In this document: in pieces, positions 46,311-59,410 of the stretch
Layout: each line of letters begins with the position of its first letter
Position numbering within the stretch: the stretch's first letter is position 1
NCBI RefSeq assembly: GCF_947623445.1
Contig: NC_135247.1
Span: 18,354,501 to 18,418,500, forward strand
Direction of reading: 5' to 3'
Origin: Clavelina lepadiformis
Lineage: Eukaryota > Chordata > Ascidiacea > Aplousobranchia > Clavelinidae
DNA: 64,000 nt
Position numbers and translations under genes: made by a program
Notes under the pieces: generated by a model
Databases searched by the model: none
The model's input: the letters and a program-made list of their open reading frames with translations, nothing else
What the model was told of the DNA's origin: nothing

Positions 46311-49300
46311 CGAATCCTCGTCTCCCCTGCTAAAATATTGCTTGGTTAAGTGACGTCACTCAAGGTCAACTACAACCAACTACAGGAGCATTCCGAGATC
46401 TTCCGACTTTGAAATTAAAATTTTGTGGAACTGACCTCACAAATTCTCGTTTGTACACGTCATTGGGCACGGAAAATGAAGTCGCCACGCAAGCTGGCAT
46501 GACGTCACGATCGGATTTATTCGAATGGAAAGGATTGACAATGGTTGAAAGTATCTGACGTCATATTTGGACATTGTTATACATAAAATATGATTTGAGA
46601 TATATCACAGCAAATTTCAACATTGAAAAATATTGTTGTCAAAATTTCAGGTAAAAATGTTGAATTCTACTAACCTTTGCATGGACTGATGACATATCAT
46701 GAATGGTCAATAATTGCACAACAATGGTCTATTGCGGAACGTTTAAGACGTAACTATTTACCATTATAACATAGGCAAGCAGTCGACGCCTGTTATCTTA
46801 TGTTTTCTGCAAAATTAGGCCATATAGATTGAGAACTTGAATAAATGAAATTTCAATTTGCTGTCGCCAAATGCCGTATGTCTCAGCTTCAGCGTCAGTC
46901 TAACGTTACATCGGGAACTATTTCGTAACTCAGCTGACGCTCAATGCGCCATATCCGGCAAGAATACAAAGGAACCGTTGATGTCGCAAATATTCCCACG
47001 GTAGAATTCGACAGTAACTGCTTTACACTGCGTTGTAACCAGTTATTAAACATAATCGGACACAGAGTATTTGGAACCAAACCTTGTCGCTAAATAAATC
47101 ACCATGTTGCAAAGCACAGTTTAGTTCTGGTCTGGCTTGCGATAAACCTCGAGTTCCGCTTCTAATTTGCATTAAAACTACATGCAACAGCCTTACCGTC
47201 GCTATTGATTCTGTAATCGTCATATTCCTTTCTGCACCATTTGACAAACACCTAAACATCTGCTTCCGTTTGACGACACTAATGTTACTTATGACCTCAC
47301 AATGCCTTAAAAAATTTCTTCCATCTCATCGCCACATCTGTCGTTGAATTGCACGCTTTTAGATGCCCTAATCTGCTGTTTTCATTATTCTCGCTGCTGC
47401 AAGGTCCCTGTTGCATAATGCATTAAGGACCATGGCACCTGGCCCCGTTATGGTGGAGTTGGACAGCTGTTAATGGCGCGAAGTAATATTTGCTGCCATC
47501 GCTGTTCAGACATTTGCACCGCCCTTACTTGTCAAGTTGTGATAGCTTAAAAACGATAACTACCGTTCCAACATCAAATTAATTTCTTTTTTCTTGTCCA
47601 TCTGTCTGTCACAAGCTCAGTCGTCGCTCGGTCTCCTCTCTTCCTCAAGTTTTTCTTTCTCCTGGTTATCTTCTTGTTTCTTTATTATATGCCGAGCGCA
47701 CTGCGATTCGTTTTTCTCACACCCTCCTGGCACGGCAGTCATCGAGCTTTAATTAAGCTTGCTACGTAACCCACTGCTGAAATTTTGAAGCACGCACGAG
47801 CCGACCGCGTTATTCCTACCTAAGCCACCTTAACGCAGGCTGGTGGTCCATTGTGCTTCGTAGTTTTTACACCTCTGGGTGCCAAGCACTTAATTAAGCC
47901 TTTTCAATTCAACTTAGCTTTATTGTTCAAAGCACTTAAGGGAACTTTGTCGGGGTATTGTGCCATAATCAAAGCGATGTACATCACAATCAAAGTGTCT
48001 TGTCTTCGGATGTCGGAAAGCTTATGCGATCATAATATAAAGGAACTTCTTTGTGGTGAGTCAATCTTCTTTGCTCTAAATTACTTGAAAACTGGAATCT
48101 AAACATATCCTGAAAAAAGACTGTCTCGTCTTAGTTTCGTTTCGGGACGCGAAAAACATCAAATATTTGGAGCTTAAGTTATACCAGTTAAAATCAGTTT
48201 CAGTTCTAACCGAAATATGATGCATTTTGGAGCCCAAGTTTACGAAACAGAACTCCGTTTATGACTGCACAATTAATGAGAGAACATACAGACTGGCCAC
48301 GGCGTGTTTTGTCGATATTAAATGATGGTATTAAAAAATCAATGGCAGCTGGTGTTGTACAAGGACCGGCTGTCACATGAGCCGGTCTAGCAAGCGTTGG
48401 TTATTTTTGTGAGCCCTTGGGAGAGTACCGCTTTGAACCGAACATCTGTTCCGTACAGTTATGCGTTCGCTACACTACCAACAGGCACAATCGCTATTTC
48501 CGTCGACGCAAGCCGCTGCGTGGCTCCCAAAACGGGCAGCCTGTTTATTCCAGCACAATCCGAATGCGACTGCACAGCGTGGGACGCAATCGTTTGTAAT
48601 TATTGAGAAAGTGACGTTACTGTTTACACAAATTGCGAGCCTCTGTGCCCTTGCCTTTAATTAAGCCATCGAGATGTGGCAATCCGGCGCGAGTACGGTG
48701 CGGTGAGGGCGTAATTAAACGATCAGAAGTAATTGCTTAGGAGCTCGCAGGCCGCTGATATTTGAAGTAGAAATATCAGCCTGCCTTCGTTTCACGTCAT
48801 TATTACGTCATAAGCGTTTAAAGCTAAAAAGTAAACTAATCAGGTCATTGTTACGTTATTATTGCGTAATTAGCGTTTAAAGTTATCAAGCCACCATGAA
48901 AACAATCCAAAAATTTAAAAAAATGTTTCTACCAAGTTTCACGAGTCGTGACTCATTCACATGAATACCACAATCATTAAACGGTATTTCTCATGTCATT
49001 AAGTCACATTTGATTTTCTCGATTTTCATACATATTTTGGAAATATTAATGTTAGACGTGGCAAGTTCTTTTTTTTCTGCCATGTTCTTACATCACAATA
49101 AAATGAAAGTTACGTCATAAGGCCAAGTTACAGCCAATAGGCGTGCTTTTAAACAACGGAAAACGAAAACGATCGGGTCGTAAACTTCAAAAAATTTTAC
49201 TCCAGAACTAAGAAGCAATAAGTTAAAAGGAAACTTTTCCCGAAAACAAAAATTAGTCGACACAGACCTTTCCTGGCAACATAAACACGACAAATAAACA

Positions 49301-52300
49301 CAACAAATCTATGACATCACAAAAGGTTTTTATGTGGTAGTACAAGTCAAAATTTGATCTTATCGGGGCGCCATCGCCAAAGTTTGTGCTGTTTAAACAG
49401 CGGAGATTCGCTCTTGTCGTCGATAATTTCGCTTTACGCGGGTCAAACGGGGTCAACTTACAGCTGGTAAGTGTGAAGCGCGTCTTGCCTTCTGTCCTAG
49501 AGCTCATTACGCCTTATAATGCTAATACTCTTAATTACTGTAGATTACAATATTTGGACTAAGGAAAAGTTTGTTGTTCATGTCGGGTTTGTTTTGTTTG
49601 TTTTTCAAGTCCCCAAAACATTAAAAATTCCGAACATATTAATTCTTTAAAACGAATTTTATATTTTGGGGTAGAATCCAAAATTCGTGTAAAAATATCC
49701 ATATTTCGCAAATAAATGCTGTGACGCTTTCCCTCCCACACGTCACACGCTTTCCCTGTTGTAATTCTGCAATTGACGCGAAGTTTCCGGGGCTAAATTA
49801 GGACAAAAAGTCGATTTTACGGGAAGGTTTGGTCACCCACATCGCGCGATGGTTCCGCGATTAAAAGCGTAAATTTTCGGATCAAGAGATCTGTTAAAAC
49901 CCGCGGCAGGTTTTTGTGAGAAATCTTGGTGGCGCCACGCTAATGTGTCATCGGTCACGCTTGTTTGACTTTGCATTCTCGAACGGCGAAGAATGTTTCA
50001 GCGTCGAGCAGATGGCTGTGGTCGTCGCTCGATTCCGCGATCAATTTGCCAAAATTTAACGCGCTTTAATAGAGGCTAGTCGCGACCAGGTATAAGCCAA
50101 GTTTAAGGGAAATAACTTTCTTTGATTTTGTGTTTTTATTTATTTTTTTTTATCAAAACAAATCTAATTCAATTCTTGGTGATCACGTTGCACGGTGGCG
50201 TCATAGCAGCCTATAGACTTTTCGTAGAATTTCGCATAAAATTTTGCTTTTTTTTGATAGTCAAAAATTCTCCCGACACAAAAGCGTATTTTCCTACTTA
50301 ATGACAACATCGGTGATGGTTTGAATATAAACACCAATGACGACTTTTGCGAAGTACTCGACGTTTTCATAAATAATCGTCTAAATAGCGTCATCTCAAA
50401 TTTTTTACACTTTTCGTGATTCGCAGCAAGCGGTTTAACATATCTTTTTAAAAACGCTCGATTTTACGATTTTCATCTTTTGTTTGCCGTCGCTCGAAGC
50501 CGACGCTGTGGCGCCAGACTTAACAGGGATGAGATGTGGGCCACCTGCCCGATGTAGCCGAATATCGGCATGTTGGCTTGTTTACCATTATCGGCCCACC
50601 TTGCCCAATCCAGCTGTTAGTACGACACGCACACTCCTCTCGTTTCCTCATTTCTTTGTTTCTTTTATGCTCCCGCTTGGAGCAACGCAGGCGCCAGCTC
50701 GTCTTGTAATTTTCCCTATCGAAGATCTTTCATTGACTCGCGGGCGCGTTGTGTTCAGATCGCGGCGGTTTCTCTGTTTATCTCCAGTTTTGGTCTGTTT
50801 GGCCAAGTAGCATCGAATTCAATAGTTAGCGCTGAAACGTATCACCCAGGCGCCTCGCAGTCTGGTCGCTTTGAGAAACAAAAAAGCGTTTTTTGCCGAC
50901 CGCTTAACAACACTTCAATCTGTTTAATCTAAATTCGCCTTCGATAGAATTTACACCGTTGTAGAATAATTCCAGATTTTTATCAATTCACACGCGCTCG
51001 TGATTGTTTGTTTTTATCCAGAAAGGAAACGTAACAATGCCTATTAACACGTCACAACGATGACGGCTTAGCTCAATGGCCATAAAATTGGGTGATGACT
51101 TTCAAATGTTTTTCTGACATCCCCAAAACACTCGATTGAGAATCAAAAACGAAATTTTTTCAAAAGGATTTGTCTCAAACCCTGTAATTGTTTGCTTTGA
51201 AAAATATTTGCAGAATGGACGGCTGTCTAAATTTGTCGCTTTTCAAAACCGATTTGACCAATCACTGAAGTCGCATTTCGGACGGATATGTATGGTATTA
51301 ATTGTCAATTGTTTGTATATCTCGGCGAAAATAAGGTTGATATTAATTGTTTATATTTTAAATTGACAGATTCGATTAATTTTATCAATTAAACATCATA
51401 GACATCACATACAATATTTGATTTGAATAAATCGATTCGATTGCGTACGTCGGGTCATGTTGTTGATAAATTAGGAACAGGCGTGACGAATATTATGAAT
51501 TATGGCAACAATTTTTTTGTTTATACGTCAACACGCCAGTGACGTTTAATTTAGCGAGAAGTGACAAACTTCACCATTTATACTTTGGTGATGAAACACT
51601 ACATTATATGGCGATGCAAACATACTTCAGTCGAAATGACAATTTTATGCCACTTATTAATCATTTATCACCTTTTTACGCGGATAAACACTTTGAAACG
51701 CCCACGCTTATAAATCCATGGCTTGGAAAGAAGCTTCGGGAAATTTCTGATAAAGTTTGATAGATTTTTACAACTGCACTTAAATAATCTGGAAATTTTA
51801 CGACTTTTGCGTATTCGCAGAAGTCCTTAATATTAAGCAACTTTTGGGCGTTGAATTGTTCCGTTGGGACATCTAGCGGTAACGAGAAAGTCTACAATGT
51901 CTAGTAAATCGGCTGTATGATGGCACTCGCAACAAGGCTTGGATAACGGCAGGTAGTTTCATAGAAGTGCGGCTTTGTAAATTGAAAACAGCGATTTTAA
52001 CATCAGGTTTTTCACATGAAAACACAGAAGTTTGAAACTTTGGCAGCAAAATCTTGGCGAAACAACTTTTTCTACGAGAATAAAACGTCACAGTACTTGA
52101 AGTTTAACGAGCTTCGTCCAATGCTGTAATCGACAACTACAAGTAATAGCAGGAACTTGGTCGCAAGCATCAACGCAAAATCATAAAATGGCTGTGAGGT
52201 GTAAATAATGAAAACTTGTTAATACCTTTTGAAACAAGAGGCAGTGCTGTTTGGAGACTAAAGTGATGTGAAACCGTCACCAGCGATAAAACTTGATATC

Positions 52301-52377
52301 GCTAAGAACATGTAAAATGTTATTTAAAACGATAAAAGTTAAGACAATAAACTTTGGTTGATAAAAAAGAATAAATG
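46311..52377. other. Long noncoding region upstream of ATOH8
   Basis: Six kilobases without a supported gene. It contains three identical TTAATTAAGC decamers (47749-47758, 47890-47899, 48657-48666), a pyrimidine-rich tract near 47630-47690 and a CG-richer stretch near 49.8-50.8 kb. Likely holds cis-regulatory DNA of ATOH8; the 52 kb end is probably the CDC7 3' UTR. Confidence 0.45.
46327..46328 (-). promoter_or_regulatory. Acceptor-like site just upstream of the ATOH8 start
   Basis: On the minus strand a TATTTTAGCAG acceptor lies 16 bases before the ATG. It may end a 5' UTR intron, or, if the organism is an ascidian, be a spliced-leader trans-splice site. Inference from position only. Confidence 0.35.
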
Positions 52378-55300
52378 TCAAATTCTAATTGCGAAGAATT
52401 CGTGATACAAGGCCTTCGTCGAGGTTATCCGAGTTCGGGGGTTTGGGTCGAGCAAACGAGAGAGGAGGTCGAAAGCTGAGTCAGGGATATTGACGGCATC
52501 AAAATCAAAACTTTTTGCTGACTCAGGCAACGGGGATAATTCTTTCGTCGGACTTCCACTGCTTCCATTTCTTTGTCGCGGCGAACGACGCAGGGTTAGG
52601 CCTGTCATATGAAAATTAAATGATATGATACACGATTCATGTGAATATGACAATTAGTCTAGACAATTGCTGATAAGAATCCTTTTTACCATCTTCTTCA
52701 GGGGGTTGCCTGAGGGACATGACTATTCCACGTAAGTCCTGACCAGGAAAGTGCTCGGAACACGTCATCTTTTTACCTGCATTTAGAAAATATTGTTCAC
52801 TTACTGCAGGGAAACCATCTTGATAACTCAGATTTTTCACTGCATGTTTGCAACAAACTGTTGTTGTTTATTGGCAACACTTTAATAAAATTTTAGGATA
52901 TTTTCTACAACGATTTAATAGCAATTGACTATGCTACTAAACTGCAAGTCCAGGGGGTGCGTAAGTGGCAAAAGAACGTCTTAATTTTATGCAATGATAA
53001 CTTTTACTTCACCTAATAATCGAGCGATTTCCTGAATTCTCTTGCTCCCAAAAATGAGAAGAAGTTGCGATATGGAGTCTACGTCATCCGCAGGTCGGAA
53101 GAAAGGGCAGCGGCCACTTAGAAGTGAAAGGAAGATCACGCCGGCAGCCCACACATCCACAGCTGAACAGAGTATCATTAACTGGTTGGCAATGCTTTGA
53201 AATTTCTTCAACACCAGGTAGTTTGATAATTTAAGAGGCTTAATGCCGCAGAAGCTCACCTGTACTTTGGGCAGAATACCTCATTAGCACCTCTGGTGAT
53301 CGGAAACCGGCTGTGCCAGCCCTGGATGCATTTGGTGCAGGTCTGAAAAAATAAATCGTCGATTAGTTCAACAGTATGTGCAAAACCTCCAATTTACTCC
53401 GGCAATAGCAGTGACTAAAACCAAATCAAGACGTGACACTGCCACCGTGTGACGTAACAAACCTGGCCAAGCACTCGCGGCACACTGTCAGATTGCCAAA
53501 ACAATTGCAACTTTTCTTGGATTGGTTTACTGTGGAACCACGTAACTTGGGATCTTTTTGCTTCGTTGTTGAATATTTGCGGATTGATGGAAACACATCA
53601 GCTACTGTTGTGCTACTCCTTTTGTTTCCCAAAGCAGGCGATCGATTCGTCAAAGAGACCGGAGATTTGAAAGACACAAAACTCAATTTATCTCGATTGT
53701 TCGAGGTCAGCGTTTTATTTTTCACGATGTTTTCCGATTTACACGACTCCAAGCATCTCTTGAATTTCTTGTTCGGAAACCTCATTAAGTTTGATGTCGA
53801 TGTCTCCTGCCTTTTTATCATCATCGACACACAGGATCGGTTTAATGCAATTTTATTTGGGTGAATTTCCGCTAAACATCTCCGTTTTGCTCTTGGTTGA
53901 ACACAACTTTCTTGTTTCTTTGCATCTGTCTTCATTGGTAGCTTATTTTCCACATCAGAACTTCTCGATATTAGCCGCTTGGATGGATGGCTGGGTTGCT
54001 TTTGTGGAGGTTTCTGTCGTTGGTCCTTGGTCGGTTCCACATCATTTTTCGACTGGGACAGTGGTTGCGCCAGGCCAAAATCAACGAGGCCGCTCCTGGA
54101 ATATGGAATATGAAAAACAACCTTGAAACTTCAAGCTACAAATAGCAAAACAATTTGCAAACTGTCAACTAACCTCCTGGTCTCCATATCGAAAAGGAAG
54201 TTGTTTGGTTTGACATCGCGGTGGATAACATTGAACTGATGAACTCTATGAAGAGACAAGAGAAGTTGGAACATGTACTCCCGAACATCATCAATCTTCA
54301 TCTTCTTTAAAAGCTCCTACAAAATCGCAGCAATGCGAAACGTGTTTTAGCTAATTTCTTATGACTTTAGTGACTTTTTATGACAAAGTGGATATAATAT
54401 CCAAAGCTTGCTTATGGTAAATTGATAATTTCGGAGAGTACCAAAAGTGGCCATAAAAAGCGGCTGGTCATATTAAGTGACTTCTGCTCTATATTTCATC
54501 AGTCATCTACTCACAGCAAAGTTGTTATGCTTGATATAGGGCATGATGATGACCACTTCACCCTTGTGCCGAATGCAGCCTTCAATTCCCACCACATATT
54601 GGTCGCCTCTTCAAGACAGAAACATGACAGCGTTAAATTAATTCGTCTTTAGTATGTCACAGTCTAACACAAAATTTTGTCACCACATAAATTGATTAAC
54701 ACGAAGTGACTCACCCAATATCACGCAGGCATTTTATTTCATTTTCAATGCGTTTTGGATGCGACGTTGAAAAAATGTGCTTGAGGGCATACTTGGGACT
54801 TTCGTCGCCCAATTTTTTCAAAGTGGCCAAATAAACATTACTGAAAGTCCCTGGAAATATGAAAGTAGTTGCAATAATGGGCTGTCCAATTGCCAGCACT
54901 GAGCAGCAGCTCCTTCAATAAAAGCATCATATCTAGTGCCACAAATAATAGCAGGCTACTCATTTTGAAAAGTAGCGCCATGAGAAAAAATGTGTTCCTG
55001 CCCAGCTTTGTTTATTGCTATAAATTCATTACAAACGTTATCTCGAACCGAACAGGCAAATTAAATTACGACGGGCTGAGGAGAGTTACCCGAAAATTTT
55101 AGTAAAACAACTTTCGCTGCCTAAAAATGAATTGTTACACTTACCACACCCAATTTGCCTTATGACATGAAAATGCTCTTTAACTTGGGGCACACTCCGA
55201 AGCAAATCCTTGAAATTATTAGAAGTTGAAATGTCTGTTGACCGCTTGGACTTTTTATGCAACAACTGAATGGTTTTTGGGCTGTACAGGACTGGACTTG

Positions 55301-55604
55301 GGTTAATCCATGCTGCTGAGCTTTCATCGTGGAAGTCTGAAATGTGGAGTAAAATAACTTACTCACGAAGTCTGAAATTAGACTCATCATGCCTGTCTCC
55401 TTCATGCACGCAACATACTCAACTTATCTATCAATGGAAGATTAATCCAGCTATTTTAATCGTTACATTACCTTCCGGTTTTGGCTTGGATGGAAAAGAA
55501 CTGGCTGCATTTTCTTCAAACTGCAGGGCATCGTCCTCTAAAAGAGCTCGATGTGCAGGTTGTGGTTTACTCTTGTTTAAGCTGGATTCAATTACATCAA
55601 CCAT
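52378..55604 (-). CDS. CDC7: CDC7 replication-origin kinase (catalytic subunit of DDK)
   Basis: Ten exons on the minus strand: 55604-55472, 55336-55145, 54850-54715, 54608-54515, 54316-54174, 54095-53463, 53342-53260, 53162-53013, 52776-52690, 52601-52378; total 1875 nt, 624 residues, all joins in phase. Kinase landmarks: GTFSNVYLA glycine loop at 109-117, Lys132 in YALKH, catalytic loop HRDVKPNN from His217, DFGLAQ at 238-243, a kinase insert of about 200 residues ending in the cysteine cluster CNCFGNLTVCRECLAR (429-444), and GTAGFRSPEVL at the activation-segment end. The cysteine cluster before RAGT matches the CDC7 insert. With its DBF4 partner CDC7 phosphorylates MCM2-7 to fire replication origins. 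The start ATG at 55604 gives a 108-residue N-terminal tail. Odd: Ser459 replaces the usual Ala of the APE motif. Confidence 0.95.
54432..54491 (+). repeat. Dispersed repeat copy 2, in a CDC7 intron
   Basis: Matches the copy at 32761-32820, sharing TACCAAAA and GCTGGTCATATTAAGTG-like blocks. It lies in the intron between CDC7 exons 54515-54608 and 54174-54316. Confidence 0.55.
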
Positions 55605-58600
55605 TGTGAAATCAGTTCTATTTACTCCTCTTTTTTTCTAAAAAATCCTATGCCTAGTGCTTTAATGAAAAACAAACAATGAGAAATTGAAAAGCATCAA
55701 CCGAGCTGAAACAAAGGATAAAAATTAAAGAATTAACATTAATGCTGGGATGTCAGGGTGTTAGTCTCAGAGTGGTCGTAACCAATGTTCCCTCTAAGCT
55801 GCGCGCGTGCGCAAATGCGCATTGCTGTCACGGTCTCCGCGCACAGAAAATCTGTGTTGCGCACAAGAAAATAAGCCAACCTGAATTAAAAATAGAATAA
55901 ACGCATAATGATGGCCACAGTGCGCACGTGGCACGTCTGATGTTGCTCACAGTGGTCCAAGGGACCGCTCAGGGAGTTAGTGTGTTTGCTCAGACTCGTG
56001 AAAAATTAGAGGGAACATTGGTCGTAACCTACTGTAGGCACGGAGAAACAACACAACGTGATGGCATTGTGCTGATCGTCATAACAACCACTGTCACCTG
56101 AATATGATGGAGCAACACTGTTGTTTTACAACATACACAACACCAAAACTATTCAGTATGCCTAGGTGCTGTGCAATGGACATTGATTACGATATTTAGC
56201 CGCTAAATAACGTTTATACAAACTCAGTTGTGCGAAAACTTTAAATGTATTTAAAATTTACTTCAAGTTTATCGCGGGTGTACAGTTGCAACGCAACAGA
56301 AACTTTTAAGAAGTGTACAAATACCGAAAGAAGCTAGGGCTTTCGGTAAAACTAATTTAAAAACAAAACAACTTGGATGTTCACGGAAATAGACCGAAGT
56401 ATTAAGCCTAATCAGTTTACTTACACAGCCTTTTTTTCTTTTGACGTATTCGCGGTCTCCTGGTCTAAGTTTATCATGAGTTTAGATGACTTAGCCTACT
56501 TGCCTATACTAAAACAATAAGTGAAATTTCTATGTGCTTTTGTAAGCCTTATCCAGGTTTGCTACTTTGTCTGTTTTTCCTGGCATATTTAATTTACTTA
56601 GGACAAAAATTAAGCATAGCCTCAATCTCAAATGTACACTTCGCGCTTCACGAGCTCGCGCCAAATCAATTTCCATTGTGAGAGAAACTCGCCGGCAAAC
56701 AAAAACCACTCTAGTCGCATCACGTGACAAGCCCGCCACCACAAAATGTAGTAAACTGAAAAGCAAACTTCGATTTTCCCTTTTGTGTGTTTCATTAAAA
56801 ACGAAATTTATTGATCGTAAGTTGGAGAAACTTAAAGATTTAAGGTAGATTTAAAAAAAATTGAATAGGAAGTCTCAGAACTTCTTATATTGTTTTAATC
56901 CTTAACATGTTACGTGAACTATAATTGCTTGAAAATGTATTTGCTATAGGCCTATTCATATAACCATCGTTTTACAGTTAATTATATTGGTTTTTATTTG
57001 AGTTAAATGCATTGATATAATCAATATCACACATAAACTCAATGCAATTAATGTAATTCCCCATCTAAAACTTAAGAATGGTAAAAACATACTTAATTTT
57101 CACCGTTTTGCTTGGATTACTTTCGTGAATAATCACGACCTTTAAACCTATAACCACGTGATAAAGTTGTCCAATGAAAATGCACAGAAGGAAAGCTCGT
57201 GATAGGTTGTCATTTTTTTCTGTTAATCAGTTTCGCGAAAGAACTTTCGTTGTTAGGTTGTTTTCTTGCCGTCGATTTTGTTTTAGTGAAATGAGTTAAG
57301 AAGGGTTATTAAATGTGAAGGTAATTGTATAGATGGAATCTTAAATGTGGAGAGTAGTATTTTTGTTTTGAGCAGATGACGGAATCTGAAAAATGTGGTA
57401 CCGTAGCCCCATCCTGGAGGTACCTTAGCTGCTGTAGCCGTGCCATTCGACCTTCTCAACATCTTGTTGCAGAAGTTACAACGGCGTACTGGTTGAACTC
57501 ACGCAGTCGGCTAGGCTCCGTTATATTTACTTCGTTTGTGTTGTTTTAGGTTTCGGAAAGGAATTTGTAAGAGTTTCAGCAAAAGTGGATTCAAGTAAAT
57601 TATGTGTTGGTTGTATCATGTGCTTCGTATGTATCATATAATTTATTTCATGCTGCTTTTTGCTTTGTTATATTAAGTATTATTACTGATAATGTTACGC
57701 CAAAATAATGATTTTGTATGTTATTAACTTAAATAAACTTTCAGCTTGTGGTGTATTCTTTGTTGCCAATAACAATCGTAAACTGCGTATATGAAAAGCT
57801 GGAGTTCATTTTCCCATTTGCTTGTGGTTACAAAGGTCGTGAAAACAGTTTAGAACTTTAGCGAAACATTTACCTAAACCAGTTTACCATGTTAGTGTGG
57901 AATTAACAAACGATGCAGATCGAACAATTGGTTTAAAACAGAAATCAATTTAGTTAATACTTAATACAACAAACGTATGCTTAAGCACCGTTCGGTAATA
58001 CACGAGAGAAGGATCTGGTTTGAATTTGCCTTGCCTGCTGCTTCCGTTAATCTTGTTAACGCATCGAAGAAAACTGTGAAAGCCCCGAGGTGTCCCGGAT
58101 GACATATTGTTCATGAAGCGTGACGTGTCTTTTTCATGATCATTGCGAGAGAGGAAAGCGCACGTAACGTCATATGAAAATGTGTGTAGTCAGGTATTGT
58201 TGTGAAATTCCGAATAGTTTTCGGGCGCGTGGATGGATGGAAAGATGCATTGTAACTAATTCTTGTTTGTTTGTAGAAATGGACGGAAAAATGCTGGAAG
58301 GGCAGCTGAACGGAAAGCTTTTCGACATTGCGCTAGATTCGCTTTGAAAAGACTAATTCTAAGCCTTTGGTTCTTCGCTGTTGATCAATAGAGACGGCCC
58401 TGATATCCTACTAAATTTTACTAGTAGGCCAGGAAATACAACATGCATGTTTGTGAGAAGTCAGTTTGGTAAGATCGTGACCATAATTAGACAAAATTAA
58501 GGATGCTGACCGATTAACGAAACTTGAAGGCGTACTGCTGGATTACAACCAATTCCTTTGTGAAGACTGGTTTGAAACCCTGCAACCTATTAAGCAAAAA

Positions 58601-58648
58601 GTTAAATATAAACAAAATTAATTATGAAAGCCCGTTTTAAATGAAGTG
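55605..58648. other. Noncoding region upstream of CDC7
   Basis: Apart from the MITE at 55783-56020, no gene is supported. It should contain the CDC7 promoter. A 57-codon open frame at 57376-57549 follows an acceptor-like GAGCAG but has no recognisable similarity. Confidence 0.4.
55783..56020. mobile_element. hAT-like MITE, Ac-type target site, perfect duplication
   Basis: Left end CAATGTTCCCTCTAAGCTGC; the right end on the minus strand starts CAATGTTCCCTCTAATTTTT. Flanked on both sides by GTCGTAAC (55775-55782 and 56021-56028). 238 bp, with a CG-rich stretch GCTGCGCGCGTGCGC just inside the left end. It lies upstream of CDC7. Confidence 0.9.
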
Positions 58649-59410
58649 GTGGTTCTCAAACTTGTGACATATTAGCAAAAAATACCCAATGCACTTTTCT
58701 CAAGATGTTAAAGGAAAAGTTACTCTTCACTGTAATAATCAGTTTGATTTTTATATACAGTTCATTGACAACTAACTTTAATTTGCTGTTTAAATTGTAG
58801 TTTACTCAAATTAACTAGGCTAGGCCTTGTAAATAAATGTACTTCAAATCAAAAACTTAACTTCGGTGGAGTTTTGCAACATCAGAACTTCAGAAGTCAC
58901 ATTGGATCACAGGAGATGCCATAACAAAGAAAATTGTTGTATGTCATCATAGTGTGATATCTTTATCAAACTAATATTGCCTCTATTACCGTTGCTTTTT
59001 GTAATAAAACTGAATCATTTAGAAAAGTAAGTGAGAGGTGATACACTCTTTTTTTATAAGAAGTTCATCATTTGGGCTTCTAATAACTTTGTCTATTGTT
59101 TTCTAAGTTTCGGCTCAAATGTAAACTGTAAGTTCATTATGAACTAGCTCCAGGCTAAAGTTCAATGAGCCAGGACTATTTCCAGTTAAGAAAAGACAAA
59201 TTTGCAAAGTTTTGAATGTAACAGTGCAATTTTAATGCATCGCATTCAAAACCAGGAAACAAACAACCGATATGTCACAAAAAGTTGGCCTAATTCAAAA
59301 GTTCCTTAGCTCTGAGGAAATAGGCCTCTGCAGATTCCTGTAAAGAATTTATTGTACGAAAATAATAAATTTAACAAAGGTTTGTAACACACAGTTTGAG
59401 AACAGCTATT
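58649..59410. mobile_element. Candidate hAT-like element with diverged ends
   Basis: The left end contains GTGGTTCTCAAACTTGTGAC; the right end on the minus strand contains GCTGTTCTCAAACTGTGTG. The CAGTGGTTCTCAAACT-type terminus is common in hAT elements. No target duplication could be assigned, so the boundaries are approximate. Confidence 0.5.

Larger units (their letters stand above)
38589..46563. promoter_or_regulatory. Cluster of 13 exact CRE palindromes (TGACGTCA)
   Basis: Exact octamers start at 38589, 38628, 39819, 40634, 42088, 43126, 43282, 43321, 43394, 46145, 46351, 46500 and 46556. Only three more were found in the other 56 kb (9477, 13015, 15468). The octamer is the binding site of CREB/ATF bZIP factors. 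Several copies fall in coding exons (VAV exon 25, the last ATOH8 exon, ATOH8 exon 2), so not all need be regulatory. Three flank the ATOH8 5' end at 46351, 46500 and 46556, the most plausible promoter-proximal group. Confidence 0.5.

Noticed and set aside
51064..51085. Box-A-like TAGCTCAATGG word suggesting a tRNA
   Set aside because: No box B (GGTTCGA-type) or acceptor-stem pairing follows at the right distance.
53433..53864. 143-codon frame antisense to CDC7
   Set aside because: It lies opposite the CDC7 kinase-insert exon, whose splice phases and motifs are convincing.
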